64,000 nt of DNA, taken from assembly GCF_951805225.1 (NCBI RefSeq), contig NZ_OX638201.1:1426001-1490000 (forward strand), given 5' to 3'. This document shows, in pieces, positions 50,364 through 59,588 of this stretch. The stretch is from an uncultured Flavobacterium sp. GTDB taxonomy: Bacteria; Bacteroidota; Bacteroidia; Flavobacteriales; Flavobacteriaceae. Within the stretch, counting starts at the first letter, position 1. Each line of letters starts with the position of its first letter. The translations under genes and the position numbers were made by a program. Under the pieces are notes generated by a model. The model was not told where the DNA came from and made no database searches. It saw only the letters and a program-made list of their open reading frames with translations.

Positions 50364-51197
50364 TTATGGAAGCCATTTGTTTTCGCCAAAATTTGGTTTT
50401 CTTTTTTCTAAGAAAGCGTTTCTTCCTTCTTTAGCTTCTTCTGTCATATAAGCAAGACGTGTAGCTTCTCCGGCAAAAACTTGCTGTCCAACCATTCCGT
50501 CGTCTGTTAAATTCATGGCGAATTTTAGCATTTTTATAGAAGTTGGTGATTTTTGCAGAATTTCCTGTGCCCATTCATAAGCTGTGTCTTCTAGCTCATC
50601 ATGCGGAATTACAGCATTTACCATTCCCATATCCATAGCTTCCTGAGCAGAATAATTTCTACCTAAAAAGAAAATTTCACGTGCTTTTTTCTGTCCAACC
50701 ATTTTAGCCAGATAAGCAGATCCGTAACCACCATCAAAACTAGTTACATCAGCATCTGTTTGTTTGAAAATTGCGTGTTCTTTACTTGCCAAAGTCATAT
50801 CGCAAACTACGTGCAAACTGTGTCCGCCGCCAACTGCCCAACCCGGAACAACTGCAATAACAACTTTTGGCATAAAACGAATTAATCGCTGAACTTCAAG
50901 GATATTCAAACGATGTTGTCCGTCTTCACCAACATAACCTTGGTGTCCGCGTGCATTTTGATCTCCTCCGCTGCAAAATGAATATACGCCATCTTTGGTC
51001 GACGGACCTTCGGCAGAAAGCAAAACAACGCCAATTGACGTATCTTCCTGTGCATCGTAAAAAGCCTGGTATAATTCTGAGGTTGTTTTTGGACGGAATG
51101 CATTTCTAACATTTGGTCTGTTAAAGGCAATTCTGGCAACTCCGTTACATTTTTTATAGGTTATATCTTCAAATTCTCTGGCAGTAATCCAATCCAT
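50364..51197 (-). CDS. menB: 1,4-Dihydroxy-2-naphthoyl-CoA synthase
   Basis: 277 residues. Crotonase-superfamily MenB: 'ARIAFNRPNVRNAFRPKTTS', oxyanion-hole 'GVYSFCSGGDQNARGHQGYV', 'AVVPGWAVGGGHSLHVVCDM', 'KQTDADVTSFDGGYGSAYLA' and 'REIFFLGRNYSAQEAMDMGM'. These match the conserved MenB core, including the S-F-D-x-G-x-G segment. It cyclises o-succinylbenzoyl-CoA. First gene of the menB-menA-hydrolase unit. Confidence 0.97.
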   Translation of the reverse strand: MDWITAREFEDITYKKCNGVARIAFNRPNVRNAFRPKTTSELYQAFYDAQEDTSIGVVLLSAEGPSTKDGVYSFCSGGDQNARGHQGYVGEDGQHRLNILEVQRLIRFMPKVVIAVVPGWAVGGGHSLHVVCDMTLASKEHAIFKQTDADVTSFDGGYGSAYLAKMVGQKKAREIFFLGRNYSAQEAMDMGMVNAVIPHDELEDTAYEWAQEILQKSPTSIKMLKFAMNLTDDGMVGQQVFAGEATRLAYMTEEAKEGRNAFLEKRKPNFGENKWLP

Positions 51198-51906
51198 TTC
51201 TATTTGTTTTATTTTAAATAATTATAGTGTAAAAATAAAGCATTTTTATATTTTTACCTACTCAATTTACTTTAAGTCTGTGCTAAAATTACTTTGAATG
51301 TTAACAAATAGGATTTACTTACAAAAAATAACATTTTTTAACATTAGTTTTAAAAAATAATATTTAATTTTACACCCTAGAAATCAATGAGATACATTTT
51401 ATTTCATTGATATAAGATTGATTTTCTTTCACTGATTTATTAACCTAAAAAATGATTTTTTTGAGAAAATTTAAAAAATTTGTCGCTCATTTTTTTACGG
51501 TTTTTATTCATAAACCTGTGATAAATGGGCAAATGATTTATTCGTTTGTTGAAACTTCAAAAAGGAAATAGTAACACCTAAGGTTAAACGCTAGAATTGT
51601 TTAGTAATTAGTATAAAATTGATTACGAAAAGAGGAAAAAATGCTAACTAAAACTTTCTATAAGTTATTTTATCAAACCAAATGGACTAGCCGTGAACTT
51701 AAATTTTTGCTTTTAATATGAATGTATATATTGTTTAAAGACATACCGTTTCAGGAAGTAATTTCTAAAATTTTTAAAGCTATTATTTTTTGAATGGATT
51801 CGAATTTATTTTATTTCTGTTTTTTTTTAATTACAATTTTTTTTAAAACTAGAATAAAAAGGGAAAGGCTGCTTGTAATGAGCAGCCTTTCTTGTTATAT
51901 ATATTG
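51198..51906. other. Long AT-rich intergenic region with weak sORF candidates
   Basis: 709 bp, the longest gene-free stretch. It contains a short palindrome (ATCAATGA ... TCATTGAT near 51386-51412), a 39-codon ORF (51452-51571, MIFLRKFKKFVAHFFTVFIH...), and a 26-codon ORF (51641-51721) preceded by AGAGGAAAAA, a rare SD-like sequence in this genome. A hairpin follows near 51860. An uncharacterised RNA is possible; no known RNA family was recognised. Confidence 0.45.
51858..51894. terminator. Hairpin terminator at the end of the 51.2-51.9 kb gap
   Basis: AAAGGCTGCT / AGCAGCCTTT stem with a 7-base loop. It follows the lipoprotein gene at 51907 on the minus strand and has a T-run in that direction. 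Confidence 0.7.
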
Positions 51907-52680
51907 TTATTTTTTAATCCTGATCAATTTTACCGGAACTTTGTTTGAATAAATAATTCCGTCAAATAAAACATATCCATTTTCTTTTATCTCTTTTTTA
52001 CGATCCTGACTTAATCTTTTATTCGTAAAAACAGAATCATTTTTTAAAGAAAGTGAACCTAAATTTGGTTTCTTCTTATCTATATTCGAAAACCACATTT
52101 GACTATTTCGGTAAGGTAAATTAGTTACTGAAGTAAAATATTTTGTTTCTCCGGGCTGAAGAAAATAACCTTGTAATGATTCATCGATATCATTAACATA
52201 TTCTAATTGGTATTTTCTAAAAATTCGGTTCTTTCTTAAAAACTTAGAAACTATAATATCTAGCTCTTCAATTTTCATTAGTTCAAAACCATTACCGCAC
52301 ATGTTTTCAGCCCTTGTGGAACTTCCATCTAAAATAGAATCGTTTTTATACATGCTAAAGCCAATCGAATTATAAGTATAATCTTTTCGCCCTAAAGCTT
52401 CTCTGTAAAGATCTCGCTCGACAGTTCCAAGATTATTTTCGTTGAGCATTATAAAATATTTTTTATCTGAAATATTGGTTATTTTATAATGAAGAATATT
52501 TTTTGAAAGACTGTCGTACTGTTTATTTGGTTTATAAAAAATTTCCCGAAAATCATTCATATAGACATTTTCTACGCAAACAATCTCATTTGTAAGCAAT
52601 TCAAGCTTTAAATCTTTTTTATTTTTTTCGCATGAAAACAGAATCAAAAACAAAAAACTTAAACAGATCGTTTTTCTCAT
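51907..52680 (-). CDS. Lipoprotein, 257 aa
   Basis: MRKTICLSFLFLILFSCEKN is a lipoprotein signal with lipobox Cys17. The mature sequence has no recognised domain. Segments 'KYFIMLNENNLGTVERDLYR' and 'LQGYFLQPGETKYFTSVTNL' suggest a beta-sandwich. Transcribed alone; the upstream region contains tandem repeats. Probably outer-membrane anchored; role unknown. Confidence 0.8.
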   Translation of the reverse strand: MRKTICLSFLFLILFSCEKNKKDLKLELLTNEIVCVENVYMNDFREIFYKPNKQYDSLSKNILHYKITNISDKKYFIMLNENNLGTVERDLYREALGRKDYTYNSIGFSMYKNDSILDGSSTRAENMCGNGFELMKIEELDIIVSKFLRKNRIFRKYQLEYVNDIDESLQGYFLQPGETKYFTSVTNLPYRNSQMWFSNIDKKKPNLGSLSLKNDSVFTNKRLSQDRKKEIKENGYVLFDGIIYSNKVPVKLIRIKK

Positions 52681-52716
52681 AAACTTTAAGCGTTTTAAAT
52701 TCCAATAATTTATTTA

Positions 52717-52881
52717 AATCTCAATAAAAAAAATCCAAATTCCAAAACTTTGTAAAGCATTGGAATTTGGAATTTAAGAAATTTGGAATTTACTATGTTG
52801 GGATGAATCTCAATAAAAAAATCCAAATTCTAAAACTTTGTAAAGCATTGGAATTTGGATTTTAAGAAATTTGAAATTTTA
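52717..52881. repeat. Two-copy direct repeat of about 89 bp
   Basis: Both copies start AATCTCAATAAAAAAATCC and contain a hairpin (CCAAATTCCAA ... TTGGAATTTGG) around AACTTTGTAAAGC. Offset 89 bp, with a few substitutions. Intergenic between the lipoprotein and the S1-domain genes. Confidence 0.8.
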
Positions 52882-52887
52882 AAGAGA

Positions 52888-53745
52888 CTATTCTTCTTTT
52901 ACCAGATAAATTCCGTCTTCTTTGATTTCGATGAGTTTGTCTTTATATAAAGCTCCAATTGCTTTTTTAAAGGTTTTTTTACTCATTTTTAGTACTGTTT
53001 TAATGTCTTCCGGATGCGAAGCGTCATTTAGACGTAAAAAACCACGATTAGCTCTTAATTCATCTAAAATCTTTTCTGCATTTGGCTCAATACTTTGATA
53101 TCCTTGTACTTGCAATGCAACATCTATTTTATTATCAGGACGAATATTTTTGATAAAACCACGCATTCTGTCTCCGGTTCTTATCGCATCGTCATAAACT
53201 TCGTCTTTGTACAATAATCCTTTGTGTTGCTCATTGATGATTACATTTATACCTAATTCGGTGATATGTGAAACGATCAAATCAACTTCTTCTCCTTTTT
53301 CAACCGTTAAATTTTCATTGCTTAGAAATTGGTTCAGTTTACTTGAAGCTACCAAACGATTGGTTTTTTCATCCATATAAAGGTAAACTAAGTAACGTTT
53401 TCCTTTTTCCATTGGACGCGCTTGCTCTTTAAACGGAACAAGAATATCTTTTTCCATTCCCCAATCCATAAATGCACCAACCTGATTGATGTAATTTACT
53501 CTTAAAAGTGAAAATTCATTCAATAAAATGTATGGTTCCAGCGTTGTTGCAACCGGACGTTGTTCGTGGTCCAAATAAACGAAAACAATAAGCTCCTCGC
53601 CTATTTCAAATTCATTTGGAACGTATTTGTTTGGTAATAAAATGTCGTGAATTCCTTCAGGATCTTTTTCAGGATTTCCTAAAAATAAACCAACTTTGGT
53701 GTCACGTAGTATAGTAAGGGTATTGTATTTTCCTATTTCAATCAT
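52888..53745 (-). CDS. S1-like RNA-binding protein of the CvfB/YitL type
   Basis: 285 residues. Three or four OB/S1-like barrels ('TLTILRDTKVGLFLGNPEKD', 'LLRVNYINQVGAFMDWGMEK', 'VDLIVSHITELGINVIINEQ') and a C-terminal winged helix ('MSKKTFKKAIGALYKDKLIE'), the architecture of CvfB, a conserved RNA-binding regulator in Firmicutes and Bacteroidota. It probably binds mRNA or ribosomes. Monocistronic. Confidence 0.92.
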   Translation of the reverse strand: MIEIGKYNTLTILRDTKVGLFLGNPEKDPEGIHDILLPNKYVPNEFEIGEELIVFVYLDHEQRPVATTLEPYILLNEFSLLRVNYINQVGAFMDWGMEKDILVPFKEQARPMEKGKRYLVYLYMDEKTNRLVASSKLNQFLSNENLTVEKGEEVDLIVSHITELGINVIINEQHKGLLYKDEVYDDAIRTGDRMRGFIKNIRPDNKIDVALQVQGYQSIEPNAEKILDELRANRGFLRLNDASHPEDIKTVLKMSKKTFKKAIGALYKDKLIEIKEDGIYLVKEE

Positions 53746-53911
53746 ATTCTTGCGGTTCTAAGCTCTAAAGTAGCTGAGTTTCTAAGGTGCAAATGTACGA
53801 AGTTTGAAAATGGTACAACGAAAAAAGTTTTAGATAAAATCAGCTAAAACATCTTTTTAAGGTTTTTGCTTTTTTTAAGTAAATTTGAGAATCTAAATTA
53901 ATTCCAAATCA

Positions 53912-55261
53912 ATGAAAAAGACCTTTTTTTATGCTGTATTTGCTTTTCTGTTTTTTACGCAAATTACCTTTTCTCAAGTTGCAGAAGATTCTGAAATAAA
54001 AAAAATGATTACCGAAATTAAAGCCGAAAACCTTGAAGCTACTGTTCGAAAGCTAGTTTCTTTCGGGACGCGACATACTTTAAGTGATACTAAAAGTAAA
54101 ACCAAAGGAATTGGCGCTGCACAACAATGGATAAAATCTGAATTTGATAAATATGCTTTGGAATCCGGCGGAAGATTAACCGCTTCAATTGATTATTTTG
54201 AAGTTAAAGCAGACGGAAAGCGCATCAACAAAGACAGTCAGCTTGGGAATGTAATGGCGACTCTTAAAGGAACTGACCCAACTGATAATCGTGTTCTTAT
54301 TATAAGCGGACATCTTGATTCGAGGGTTTCTGATGTTATGAATATAAAATCTGACGCTCCTGGTGCCAATGATGACGCTTCCGGAGTTGCGGCTGTAATG
54401 GAATTGGCCAGAGTAATGAGTAAAAGATCTTTCTCTGCAACTATTATTTTTGTGGCTGTAGTTGGTGAAGAACAAGGACTTATTGGTGCTCGCCATCTTG
54501 CTGAAACTGCAAAAGAATCGAACTGGAATATCATGGCAATGCTTAATAATGATATGATTGGTAATAGTTTATCGAGCGGAACTAATTTAAGAGACAATAC
54601 TCAGATTAGGGTTTTTAGTGAAACGATTCCGTTTTTAGAAACCGAAGACGAAGCTAAAATACGTAAAGCAACAAGTCGCGAAAATGATAGTCCGTCGAGA
54701 TTATTGGCGCGTTACATTAAAACGGTTACAGAGCAATACGTAGATCAATTAAAAGTAAAATTAGTATATAGAAACGATCGTTTTTTACGTGGTGGCGATC
54801 ATACTCCGTTTAGTCAAAATGGCTTTACAGCAGTTCGTTTTTGCGAAATGAATGAGAATTTTGATCACCAACATCAGGATTTAAGGACTGAAAACGGTAT
54901 TAAATATGGTGATTTAGTTGAATTTATGGATTTTGAGTATTTAAGAAAAAACACTTGTTCTAATTTAGTAACTCTGGCCAATTTAGCATGGTCACCAAAA
55001 GCGCCAACAAATGTAGGAATCGAAGTTAAAAACCTTTCTAATTCATCTGCATTCTCCTGGACAGCTCCGGAAGGAAAAATACCTTACGGTTATCAGATTT
55101 TAATGAGAGAAACGGCTTCTTCGCATTGGGAGAAAACATTTTTTGTAAAAGATACCAAAGCCGAAATACCATATTCTAAAGACAACTACTTTTTTGCAAT
55201 ACAAACTGTAGACGAGTTAGGTCATGCAAGTTTACCTGTGTTTCCGGTTCCAATTCGTTAA
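53912..55261 (+). CDS. Secreted M28-family aminopeptidase
   Basis: 449 residues. Signal peptide MKKTFFYAVFAFLFFTQITFS followed by Q. Zinc-binding motifs of M28: 'VLIISGHLDSRVSDVMN' (H-x-D), 'APGANDDASGVAAVMELARV', 'AVVGEEQGLIGARHLAE' (catalytic E-E), 'AMLNNDMIGNSLS' (D) and 'RGGDHTPFSQNGF' (H). A C-terminal fibronectin-III-like domain ('NLSNSSAFSWTAPEGKIPYG') follows the catalytic domain. It should cleave N-terminal residues from peptides in the periplasm or outside. A TAAATTTG motif at 53880-53887 may be its -7 box; a terminator follows. Confidence 0.94.
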   Translation: MKKTFFYAVFAFLFFTQITFSQVAEDSEIKKMITEIKAENLEATVRKLVSFGTRHTLSDTKSKTKGIGAAQQWIKSEFDKYALESGGRLTASIDYFEVKADGKRINKDSQLGNVMATLKGTDPTDNRVLIISGHLDSRVSDVMNIKSDAPGANDDASGVAAVMELARVMSKRSFSATIIFVAVVGEEQGLIGARHLAETAKESNWNIMAMLNNDMIGNSLSSGTNLRDNTQIRVFSETIPFLETEDEAKIRKATSRENDSPSRLLARYIKTVTEQYVDQLKVKLVYRNDRFLRGGDHTPFSQNGFTAVRFCEMNENFDHQHQDLRTENGIKYGDLVEFMDFEYLRKNTCSNLVTLANLAWSPKAPTNVGIEVKNLSNSSAFSWTAPEGKIPYGYQILMRETASSHWEKTFFVKDTKAEIPYSKDNYFFAIQTVDELGHASLPVFPVPIR

Positions 55262-55274
55262 TATCAGAAAATAT

Positions 55275-55301
55275 AAAAAGCACCAATAACGGTGCTTTTT
55301 G
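55275..55301 (+). terminator. Terminator of the M28 peptidase gene
   Basis: AAAAAGCACC / GGTGCTTTTT stem with a 6-base loop, 13 bp after the stop codon. Confidence 0.85.
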
Positions 55302-55320
55302 TATCTATAATAATAGAAAT

Positions 55321-55665
55321 TTATTTATTGTAAACACTTTCTTTTTTAAAGTGTACTGTCAATAGATAATAAACTACAGCTCTGTATTTATGTTTATTCG
55401 AATGTCCGTATTTTTCAAGAACTGCATGAATTGCAGCTTCTAATTCCGGTCCATTTGATAAGCCTAATTTTTTAATTAGGAAATTATTTTTAACTGTATC
55501 TATCTCAGAATGTTGTGTTGCTGCAACTGTTGATGCATCTGCATTGTATATTGACGGTCCGCAACCAATAGTTACTTTTGTCAGCAAATCCATGTTTGGT
55601 GTTACGCCACATTTATCCTTTAAGTCAGCTGCGTATTTTTTAATTAATTCTTCTCTTGCGCTCAT
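55321..55665 (-). CDS. DUF2853-family protein
   Basis: 114 residues starting MSAREELIKKYAADLKDKCG. The sequence 'DLLTKVTIGCGPSIYNADAS' and the C-terminal 'HKYRAVVYYLLTVHFKKESV' are characteristic of DUF2853, a small alpha-helical family of unknown role common in Bacteroidota and alpha-proteobacteria. It lies 95 bp downstream of menD in the same direction and may be co-transcribed. Confidence 0.9.
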   Translation of the reverse strand: MSAREELIKKYAADLKDKCGVTPNMDLLTKVTIGCGPSIYNADASTVAATQHSEIDTVKNNFLIKKLGLSNGPELEAAIHAVLEKYGHSNKHKYRAVVYYLLTVHFKKESVYNK

Positions 55666-55760
55666 AATTTTTATTTAATGATTTTTCTTACTTTTTGAAG
55701 CTTCAAATCTAAAACAAAAAATTAGCAATACATAAAAATTAACATTATTTTTACTACAAT

Positions 55761-57425
55761 TTAAATTAATTCTTTGAAATACCTTTTCAAAATCACATCA
55801 TTTTCAAGAGTTGGAGTAAAAACTTCCAAAATAGTTGGTGCATCATTATTGCTGTAGAGCAATTCCAGACTCTTTTCTAACGAATTTGTGTCTAATGCTG
55901 TAAAATAGTTCAACTTGTACATTTTAGCTAAATGTTCAGCAGTTAAATGATGAGATGTTTCAAAAAATGTATTAAAAACGGGCTTTTCTTCATGTCCCGG
56001 CAAAATTCTAAAAATTCCTCCTCCTCCATTATTAATTAAAATAATTTTGAAATTTTTAGGGATGTAAGAATTCCACAAAGCATTACTGTCATACAAAAAG
56101 CTTATATCTCCCGTGATAAAAACGGTTTGTTTGTCGCTTACTACCGATGCGCCTATTGCTGTTGACGTACTTCCATCAATACCACTTGTTCCGCGGTTGC
56201 AATATACTTCGATTGAAGTATCAATTTCGATTAACTGTGCATAACGAATGGCTGAACTATTACTAATTTGCAGCTGACTATTTTTAGGAAGTGATTCTAT
56301 TACTTTTTCGAATACTTTAAAATCAGAGAATGTAATTTTACGCAAATATTCCTGTTTTCTGATTTTTCTTAAATCGTAAATTTTATCTATTTTCGGGAAG
56401 TATTTACTCGAAACAAATGCTGTTTTTGGAAGCAGTTCTTGGAAAAAATCCTCCGGTTCCATTACAAAATGTTTACTTAAAGCGTTAAATGTATCGTAAG
56501 CACGTAAAGTATCTATATGCCAATGATGTACAGGTTTGTATTTACGTAAAAAAGCTTTAATCCGCTTAGATACAATCATACCTCCAAAAGTGATTAAAAC
56601 TTCCGGTTCTAATTCTTTAAAATCAGCATCATCAAATGGTGTAATTAAAGTATCAATACTATTAATAAAACTTGGATCATGCAAATTTGATGTTGTCTCC
56701 GTAAGGACTACAATTGATGGATCTTTGGCAAAGTTTTCGAGAATTTCTTTACTAACAGAATTGGCTTCGTTTATGCCACCAATAAGAATTAATTTTCTTT
56801 TTGAGGTATTCCAAACAGCAGCTACATCATCAATATTTTCAATAATTTTAGTTCCAAGAATTTCTTCAGAATGTGTGATTGTTGATTGAACCAAAAGTTC
56901 TTCAACTGTTTCATACAAAGGTTCTTCGAAAGGTGCATTAATATGAACCGGACCTTTTTGAAGAATTGCTGTTTCTATGGCTTTATTGATTTTTAAATCA
57001 TTTTCTAAGGAAGCGTCTTCGGTTAAATTGGCATTGAAAACAGAATGATTCTGAAAAACATTTTCCTGACGAATCGTTTGTCCGTCTCCAATATCAATTT
57101 TGCTTTGCGGACGATCTGCAGAAACTACAATTAACGGAATCTGACTGTAAAATGCTTCAGCTACAGCCGGATAATAATTTAATAAGGCAGATCCTGATGT
57201 ACAAACAATTGCAGTTGGCTGTTTGGTTTGTTGTGCGATTCCTAATGCAAAAAAAGCCGCGCAACGTTCGTCAGCAATGCTGTAACATTTGAAGTCTGAG
57301 TTTTGAGCAAATCCTATTGTTAAAGGTGCGTTTCTTGAACCTGGAGAAATTATGATGTTTTTGATTCCTTTTGCAGAAAAAATTTCGATAATGCTTTGAG
57401 CAAGCGCTATTTTGGGGTAAATCAT
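55761..57425 (-). CDS. menD: 2-Succinyl-5-enolpyruvyl-6-hydroxy-3-cyclohexene-1-carboxylate synthase
   Basis: 554 residues, usual length. ThDP-dependent: catalytic Glu region 'NIIISPGSRNAPLTIGFAQN', substrate region 'IVCTSGSALLNYYPAVAEAF' with 'IPLIVVSADRPQSKIDIGDG', and the ThDP/Mg motif 'VFITGDISFLYDSNALWNSY' with 'FKIILINNGGGGIFRILPGH' (G-D-x25-N-N). 'YCNRGTSGIDGSTSTAIGAS' is the MenD signature. It forms SEPHCHC from isochorismate and 2-oxoglutarate, committing chorismate to menaquinone. menF is not in the window. Confidence 0.97.
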   Translation of the reverse strand: MIYPKIALAQSIIEIFSAKGIKNIIISPGSRNAPLTIGFAQNSDFKCYSIADERCAAFFALGIAQQTKQPTAIVCTSGSALLNYYPAVAEAFYSQIPLIVVSADRPQSKIDIGDGQTIRQENVFQNHSVFNANLTEDASLENDLKINKAIETAILQKGPVHINAPFEEPLYETVEELLVQSTITHSEEILGTKIIENIDDVAAVWNTSKRKLILIGGINEANSVSKEILENFAKDPSIVVLTETTSNLHDPSFINSIDTLITPFDDADFKELEPEVLITFGGMIVSKRIKAFLRKYKPVHHWHIDTLRAYDTFNALSKHFVMEPEDFFQELLPKTAFVSSKYFPKIDKIYDLRKIRKQEYLRKITFSDFKVFEKVIESLPKNSQLQISNSSAIRYAQLIEIDTSIEVYCNRGTSGIDGSTSTAIGASVVSDKQTVFITGDISFLYDSNALWNSYIPKNFKIILINNGGGGIFRILPGHEEKPVFNTFFETSHHLTAEHLAKMYKLNYFTALDTNSLEKSLELLYSNNDAPTILEVFTPTLENDVILKRYFKELI

Positions 57426-57560
57426 TCGTATGGTGTATTACTTTTTAAAGAAAAGCTTAATGTCTAAGTTTTTTCTTTTTGATAGTACAAAGTTACAAAC
57501 TTCGCATTGGATTTAACTTATAAATAGGAAGATATTAAGACCGTTTATAGAAAAAGGGAA

Positions 57561-57568
57561 TATATTTG
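57561..57568 (+). promoter_or_regulatory. Putative -7 promoter box (TATATTTG) of the thioredoxin-like gene
   Basis: TATATTTG 33 bp before the start codon at 57602; the -33 box is less clear. Confidence 0.55.
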
Positions 57569-57601
57569 TAGTAGCCAATTTTTGATTAAAATAAACTCGA
57601 T

Positions 57602-58780
57602 ATGCGTTTTATATATATACTCTTTCTTTTTTTGTCATTACAAACTGTAAAGTCTCAAAATCAATTTGTTCCGGACGATACTCCTTATAAAACTGCCTTA
57701 GAAACTGCAAAATTGCAAAACAAACCTCTTTTTGTAATGCTTTACGCAGATTGGTGTCCGCATTGTAATCAAATGAAAAAAGAAGTTTTCACCGATCCAA
57801 ATGTGATGGATTTTCTGAAAGAAAACTACGTTTGTGCCTGGAAAAACATTGAAAAAGAAGAAGGAATCGCTCTTAAAGACAAGTATAACACCAAATCTTT
57901 GCCTACTTTCTTGTTTATTGATCCAAATACCGAAACGCTTTTATACGCTTTAAAAGGTGAAATGAAAACACCGGAATTTATGACAGAAGTAAAATATGCC
58001 TTGAATTCCAGAATGCAATTGCCATATTTAGAAAAGGAATTTCTTACTGATCCAAGTAATTCAACTAAGTTTTTTGCGTATTTAAATACATTGAAAAAAG
58101 GAAAAGACAGAACTGATTTATCGATTCCAACTCATATTTATCTTAATACACAATCTGATGCTCAATTAGTTTCGGAAACAAATTGGCGCGTTATAGCAAA
58201 TGGCGTTACAGATATAAAATCGAGAGAATTTCAATATGTTTTAAAACATCAGAAAGATTTTGCAGCCGTGGCTTCACAAAATCGTGTAGATCGAAAAATA
58301 GAAAGTATTGTAACGGAATTACTTCGTCCTTATGTTGACAATTTAGATACTATAAATTACTATAAACAACGTGAAATTGCAAAATCTATTAAATTACAAA
58401 AAACAGATTCTCTTGTTTTTAAGTTTGATTTGACATTGGCAGAAAGAACTGAAAAATGGCAATTTTATAAAAAAGTAACGCTTGAAGATACTCAGAAACT
58501 GGTTTGGAATGACGCTAGTTTCCTTAAAGATATTGGACAAACTTATCTAAAACATATTTCTGATACCGAGAGTTTGAAAAAATCTATTTTCTGGGTGAAA
58601 CATTCTTTAGAATTAAATGATTCTTACGACGGAAACTTACTCTTGGCGAGGCTTTATAACAAAATAAAGGATAAAAAGTTAGCTTTACAATATGCTAAAG
58701 ATGCAAAGGAAATTTGTACCGAAATGACCTGGAGCACAAAAGAAGTTGATACTTTATTAGCAGAATTAGGATCTAAATAA
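57602..58780 (+). CDS. Exported thioredoxin-fold protein with helical C-terminal domain
   Basis: 392 residues. Signal peptide MRFIYILFLFLSLQTVKSQ. A thioredoxin domain spans about 30-130 with the redox motif in 'FVMLYADWCPHCNQMKKEVF' (C-P-H-C) and cis-Pro region 'SLPTFLFIDPN'. The remaining 250 residues are helical, ending in a TPR-like segment ('ESLKKSIFWVKHSLELNDSY', 'LLARLYNKIKDKKLALQYAK'). Such proteins are thiol-disulfide reductases or sensors in the periplasm. Divergent from menD. Confidence 0.9.
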   Translation: MRFIYILFLFLSLQTVKSQNQFVPDDTPYKTALETAKLQNKPLFVMLYADWCPHCNQMKKEVFTDPNVMDFLKENYVCAWKNIEKEEGIALKDKYNTKSLPTFLFIDPNTETLLYALKGEMKTPEFMTEVKYALNSRMQLPYLEKEFLTDPSNSTKFFAYLNTLKKGKDRTDLSIPTHIYLNTQSDAQLVSETNWRVIANGVTDIKSREFQYVLKHQKDFAAVASQNRVDRKIESIVTELLRPYVDNLDTINYYKQREIAKSIKLQKTDSLVFKFDLTLAERTEKWQFYKKVTLEDTQKLVWNDASFLKDIGQTYLKHISDTESLKKSIFWVKHSLELNDSYDGNLLLARLYNKIKDKKLALQYAKDAKEICTEMTWSTKEVDTLLAELGSK

Positions 58781-58864
58781 AATTCCAAAAAATAAATTCC
58801 AAATTCCAATTGCCTTAATTGTGCTTAAATTTTTTAATAAATTGATTTTAAATTGTAAATAATA

Positions 58865-59362
58865 ATGAGCCTTAATCTTAGACCTGCAACTACAAACGAC
58901 TTAGAGAAAATTCTGGAAATTGTAAATCATTCTATTTTACATACTACAGCAAATTATAGTTATGAGGTTCAGACTCTTGATGTTCAGACAAAATGGTTTG
59001 AAGACAAAAAAGCAAAAAATCTGCCTATTGTTGTAGCTGATTTAGATGGCGAAGTAGTTGGTTTTGGAAGTTATGGGCAATTTCGCGAAAAAATTGGCTA
59101 TCAATATACCGTAGAACATTCTGTATATGTGGTTGATAATGTAATAGGAAAAGGTATTGGATCTAAATTGCTTACAGAATTAATTCGATTGGCAAAGGAA
59201 CAAGGTTTTCACGTTATGATTGGCGCTATTGACGCTGATAATGCGGGAAGTATTGCTTTTCATGAGAAATTTGGATTTGTTGCAACCGGAACAATTCGCG
59301 AAGTAGGTTATAAATTTGATCATTGGCTGGATTTAGTTTTTATGCAGCTTATACTGGTTTAA
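58865..59362 (+). CDS. GNAT acetyltransferase of the phosphinothricin/methionine sulfoximine type
   Basis: 165 residues. 'LRPATTNDLEKILEIVNHSI', 'YQYTVEHSVYVVDNVIGKGI' (acetyl-CoA loop G-K-G-I-G), 'HVMIGAIDADNAGSIAFHEK' and 'GFVATGTIREVGYKFDHWLD' match the Bar/PAT-like group closely, including the end 'G-x-K-x-x-x-W-x-D'. The natural substrate is uncertain; acyl transfer to amino-acid analogues is a family trait. Single gene. Confidence 0.92.
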   Translation: MSLNLRPATTNDLEKILEIVNHSILHTTANYSYEVQTLDVQTKWFEDKKAKNLPIVVADLDGEVVGFGSYGQFREKIGYQYTVEHSVYVVDNVIGKGIGSKLLTELIRLAKEQGFHVMIGAIDADNAGSIAFHEKFGFVATGTIREVGYKFDHWLDLVFMQLILV

Positions 59363-59529
59363 GGTTTATTGGCTAGCGCATATTAGCTATGTCTATTAGC
59401 ACGCGGATTACACGGATTCGCTAAAGCGAAAACGCGGATTAAAACGGATTTTTTTATTTTGACGAAAGGATATATAACAAAAGTTTGCAAAATCTCTGTC
59501 CCTTTGAACCTTTGCCTCTTTGAACCTAA

Positions 59530-59572
59530 AAAAAATCCACAAATTTGAAACTCAAATTTGTGGATTTTTTTG
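59530..59572. terminator. Long hairpin terminator
   Basis: AAAATCCACAAATTTGA / TCAAATTTGTGGATTTT stem with T- and A-runs on both sides, serving the convergent GNAT and glutathione peroxidase genes. Confidence 0.85.
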
Positions 59573-59588
59573 ATTTAAAAAGTTTTAT

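Noticed and set aside
51452..51571. 39-codon ORF as a confirmed gene
   Set aside because: Composition is dominated by Lys/Phe, as expected from AT-rich DNA, and no promoter is clear; kept only as a candidate in the gap entry.
52717..52881. Duplicated ncRNA genes
   Set aside because: The repeat units contain a simple hairpin only, without promoter-like boxes; treated as a tandem repeat.
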